Shown: piece after piece, positions 5,187 through 6,445 of the stretch
Numbering within the stretch: the stretch's first letter is position 1
Layout: each line of letters begins with the position of its first letter
Source of the DNA: Hyphomicrobiales bacterium
GTDB lineage: Bacteria; Pseudomonadota; Alphaproteobacteria; Rhizobiales; Beijerinckiaceae
Length of the DNA: 6,445 nt
Direction: 5' to 3'
Assembly: GCA_028865375.1 (NCBI GenBank)
Contig: JAGWKJ010000144.1
Coordinates: forward strand, 1-6,445
The notes under the pieces: model-generated
Databases searched by the model: none
What the model was told of the DNA's origin: nothing
Seen by the model: the letters and a program-made list of their open reading frames with translations, nothing else
Made by a program: the position numbers and the translations under genes

Positions 5187-6445
5187 TCACTCGCGTTCGA
5201 TTCGGATCACTTGCGGCCGGCCTTCGAGGTAGCCGTCCTCGACGACGCGGTCGAGCGCGCCGCGGATCGCGGCCTCGCTGGTGGCGTGGGTGATGAGCAC
5301 GACCGGCACCACGCCGCCGGCGGCGGCGCGGCCGCGCTGCATGATCGATTCGAGCGAGATGTTGCGCTCGGCCATGCGGGTGGCGATCGCCGCCATCGCG
5401 CCGGGACGGTCGGAGACCGCCAGCCGCACGTAATAGCCGCCCTCGTGGCGCTGGATCGGCGCGCGGTCCGGCGCGCGCAGCGAGGCGACCGGCGCGCCGA
5501 AGGTCGGCGCGAAACGGCCGCGGGCCAAGTCCACCACGTCGGAGACGACCGAGGCCGCGGTCGCCGGGCCGCCGGCGCCGGGCCCCGTCAGCGTCACTTC
5601 GCCGATCGGCTCGGAATCGATCGTCACCGCGTTGAGCACGCCCATGGCCTGGGCGATGGGCGAGGACTTCGGCGTCATGGTGGGATGCACGCGCTGTTCG
5701 AGCCCGTCGGGCGTCATCGCGGCGACGCCCAGCAGCTTGATGCGATAGCCCAGTTCGTCGGCGGCGCGGATGTCGGCCCGCGTGATGCGCTCGATGCCCT
5801 CGACGTGCACGCCCTCCGCGTCGACCAGCGTGCCGAACGCGATCGAGGCCAGGATGGCGAGCTTGTGGGCGGTGTCATGGCCGCCGACGTCGAAGCTCGG
5901 GTCCGCCTCCGCATAGCCGAGCCTCTGCGCATCGGCGAGGCAATCGGCGAAGTCGAGCCCTTCGGTCTCCATCTTCGAGAGGATGTAATTGCAGGTGCCG
6001 TTGAGCACGCCGAACACGCGCTTGGGCGAACCGCCCGCCAGCGACTCGCGCAGCGTCTTCACGATCGGGATGCCGCCGGCCACCGCCGCCTCGTAGGCGA
6101 GGGCGACGCCGCGGGCTTCCGCGGTCACCGCGAGCGAGGGGCCGTGGGCGGCCAGCAGCGCCTTGTTGGCGGTCACCACGTGCTTGCCCGATTCGAGCGC
6201 GGCTTCGACGCAGGCGCGCGCCACGCCCTCCGCGCCCCCGATCAATTCGACGAACACGTCGACGTCGGGCGCGCGGGCGAGCGCGACCGCGTCGTCGTAC
6301 CATTTGGCGTCGGGCGCGAGCTTGCGGCCCTTGTCGCGCGTGCGCGCGCTGACGGCGGCCAATTTCAGCGGCCGCCCCGCGCGCGCCGCGAGCGCATTGC
6401 CCCCGCGCGCCAGCGCATCGACGAACGCGGCGCCGACGATTCCCA
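5187..6445 (-). CDS. hom: Homoserine dehydrogenase, with C-terminal ACT domain (N-terminal tip outside window)
   Basis: The enzyme reduces aspartate semialdehyde to homoserine with NAD(P)H, the branch point toward threonine, methionine and isoleucine. The frame is open to the window edge, giving 418 full residues; usual length is about 430, so only the first 10-15 are missing. Numbering from the first full codon (6441-6443), GIVGAAF at 1-7 is the end of the Rossmann glycine loop. VVTANKALL (90-97 region), VAGGIPIVKTL (121-131) and NGTCNYIL (148-155) follow. Residues 172-194 fit the PROSITE homoserine dehydrogenase signature as I remember it, including Asp190 and Lys194, the catalytic pair. 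GPGAGGPATAASVVSDV (287-303) closes the catalytic domain. A C-terminal ACT domain (about 335-410, with DRPGAMAAIATRMAERNISL) suggests feedback control, usually by threonine. There is no aspartokinase part in the visible C-terminal region, and the distance to the N-terminus argues against an N-terminal fusion. A TTG codon at 6360-6362 is internal, not the start. Confidence 0.97.
   Translation of the reverse strand, partial: GIVGAAFVDALARGGNALAARAGRPLKLAAVSARTRDKGRKLAPDAKWYDDAVALARAPDVDVFVELIGGAEGVARACVEAALESGKHVVTANKALLAAHGPSLAVTAEARGVALAYEAAVAGGIPIVKTLRESLAGGSPKRVFGVLNGTCNYILSKMETEGLDFADCLADAQRLGYAEADPSFDVGGHDTAHKLAILASIAFGTLVDAEGVHVEGIERITRADIRAADELGYRIKLLGVAAMTPDGLEQRVHPTMTPKSSPIAQAMGVLNAVTIDSEPIGEVTLTGPGAGGPATAASVVSDVVDLARGRFAPTFGAPVASLRAPDRAPIQRHEGGYYVRLAVSDRPGAMAAIATRMAERNISLESIMQRGRAAAGGVVPVVLITHATSEAAIRGALDRVVEDGYLEGRPQVIRIERE

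Noticed and set aside
4109..5293. 394-codon plus-strand frame opposite glpX and the end of hom
   Set aside because: His/Ala/Gly/Arg-rich antisense reading of glpX with no domain; a by-product of codon bias.
1..6445. CRISPR array, tRNA, rRNA, insertion sequence or defence/toxin genes
   Set aside because: No regularly spaced direct repeats, cloverleaf, transposase motifs or terminal repeats with target duplications were seen; every main gene is a recognisable housekeeping or conserved family.

Overview
The window reads as ordinary chromosomal core DNA from a very GC-rich alphaproteobacterium, probably Rhodospirillales-like. The evidence is the strong G/C preference at third codon positions, the PpiD-TrpE gene order, the tandem cold-shock-domain protein beside a DUF192 protein, and the homoserine dehydrogenase-GlpX order. 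The taxonomic call rests on remembered gene order and protein style, not on a search. No phage, transposase, CRISPR, tRNA or rRNA was seen.

Left part, plus strand (1-1890): the C-terminal end of a PpiD-type periplasmic peptidyl-prolyl isomerase, then trpE. The two share one base (TGATG), so trpE is translationally coupled and has no private leader. The glutamine amidotransferase subunit (TrpG) and the rest of the trp genes do not follow trpE.

Middle (1891-2174): a 284-base gap between convergent genes. It holds two diverged copies of a GC-rich dispersed repeat in opposite orientation, around a core of about 100 bases with its own perfect hairpin and a 12-base palindrome. This is the least explained part of the window.

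Right part, minus strand (2175-6445), read right to left: homoserine dehydrogenase (hom, a few N-terminal residues missing), class II fructose-1,6-bisphosphatase (glpX) with a good Shine-Dalgarno site, and a Sir2 NAD-dependent deacylase that overlaps glpX by one base. After a gap of about 100 bases come a protein with two cold-shock domains and a secreted DUF192 protein, which probably form a second short transcription unit.

Functionally the window covers amino-acid biosynthesis (the Trp entry step and the Thr/Met branch), gluconeogenesis or Calvin-cycle sugar phosphate hydrolysis, NAD-dependent protein deacylation, nucleic-acid chaperoning and envelope protein folding. I found no convincing new multi-gene system. 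The points worth a second look are the inverted repeat pair, the tight glpX-sirtuin coupling, and trpE standing apart from trpG.
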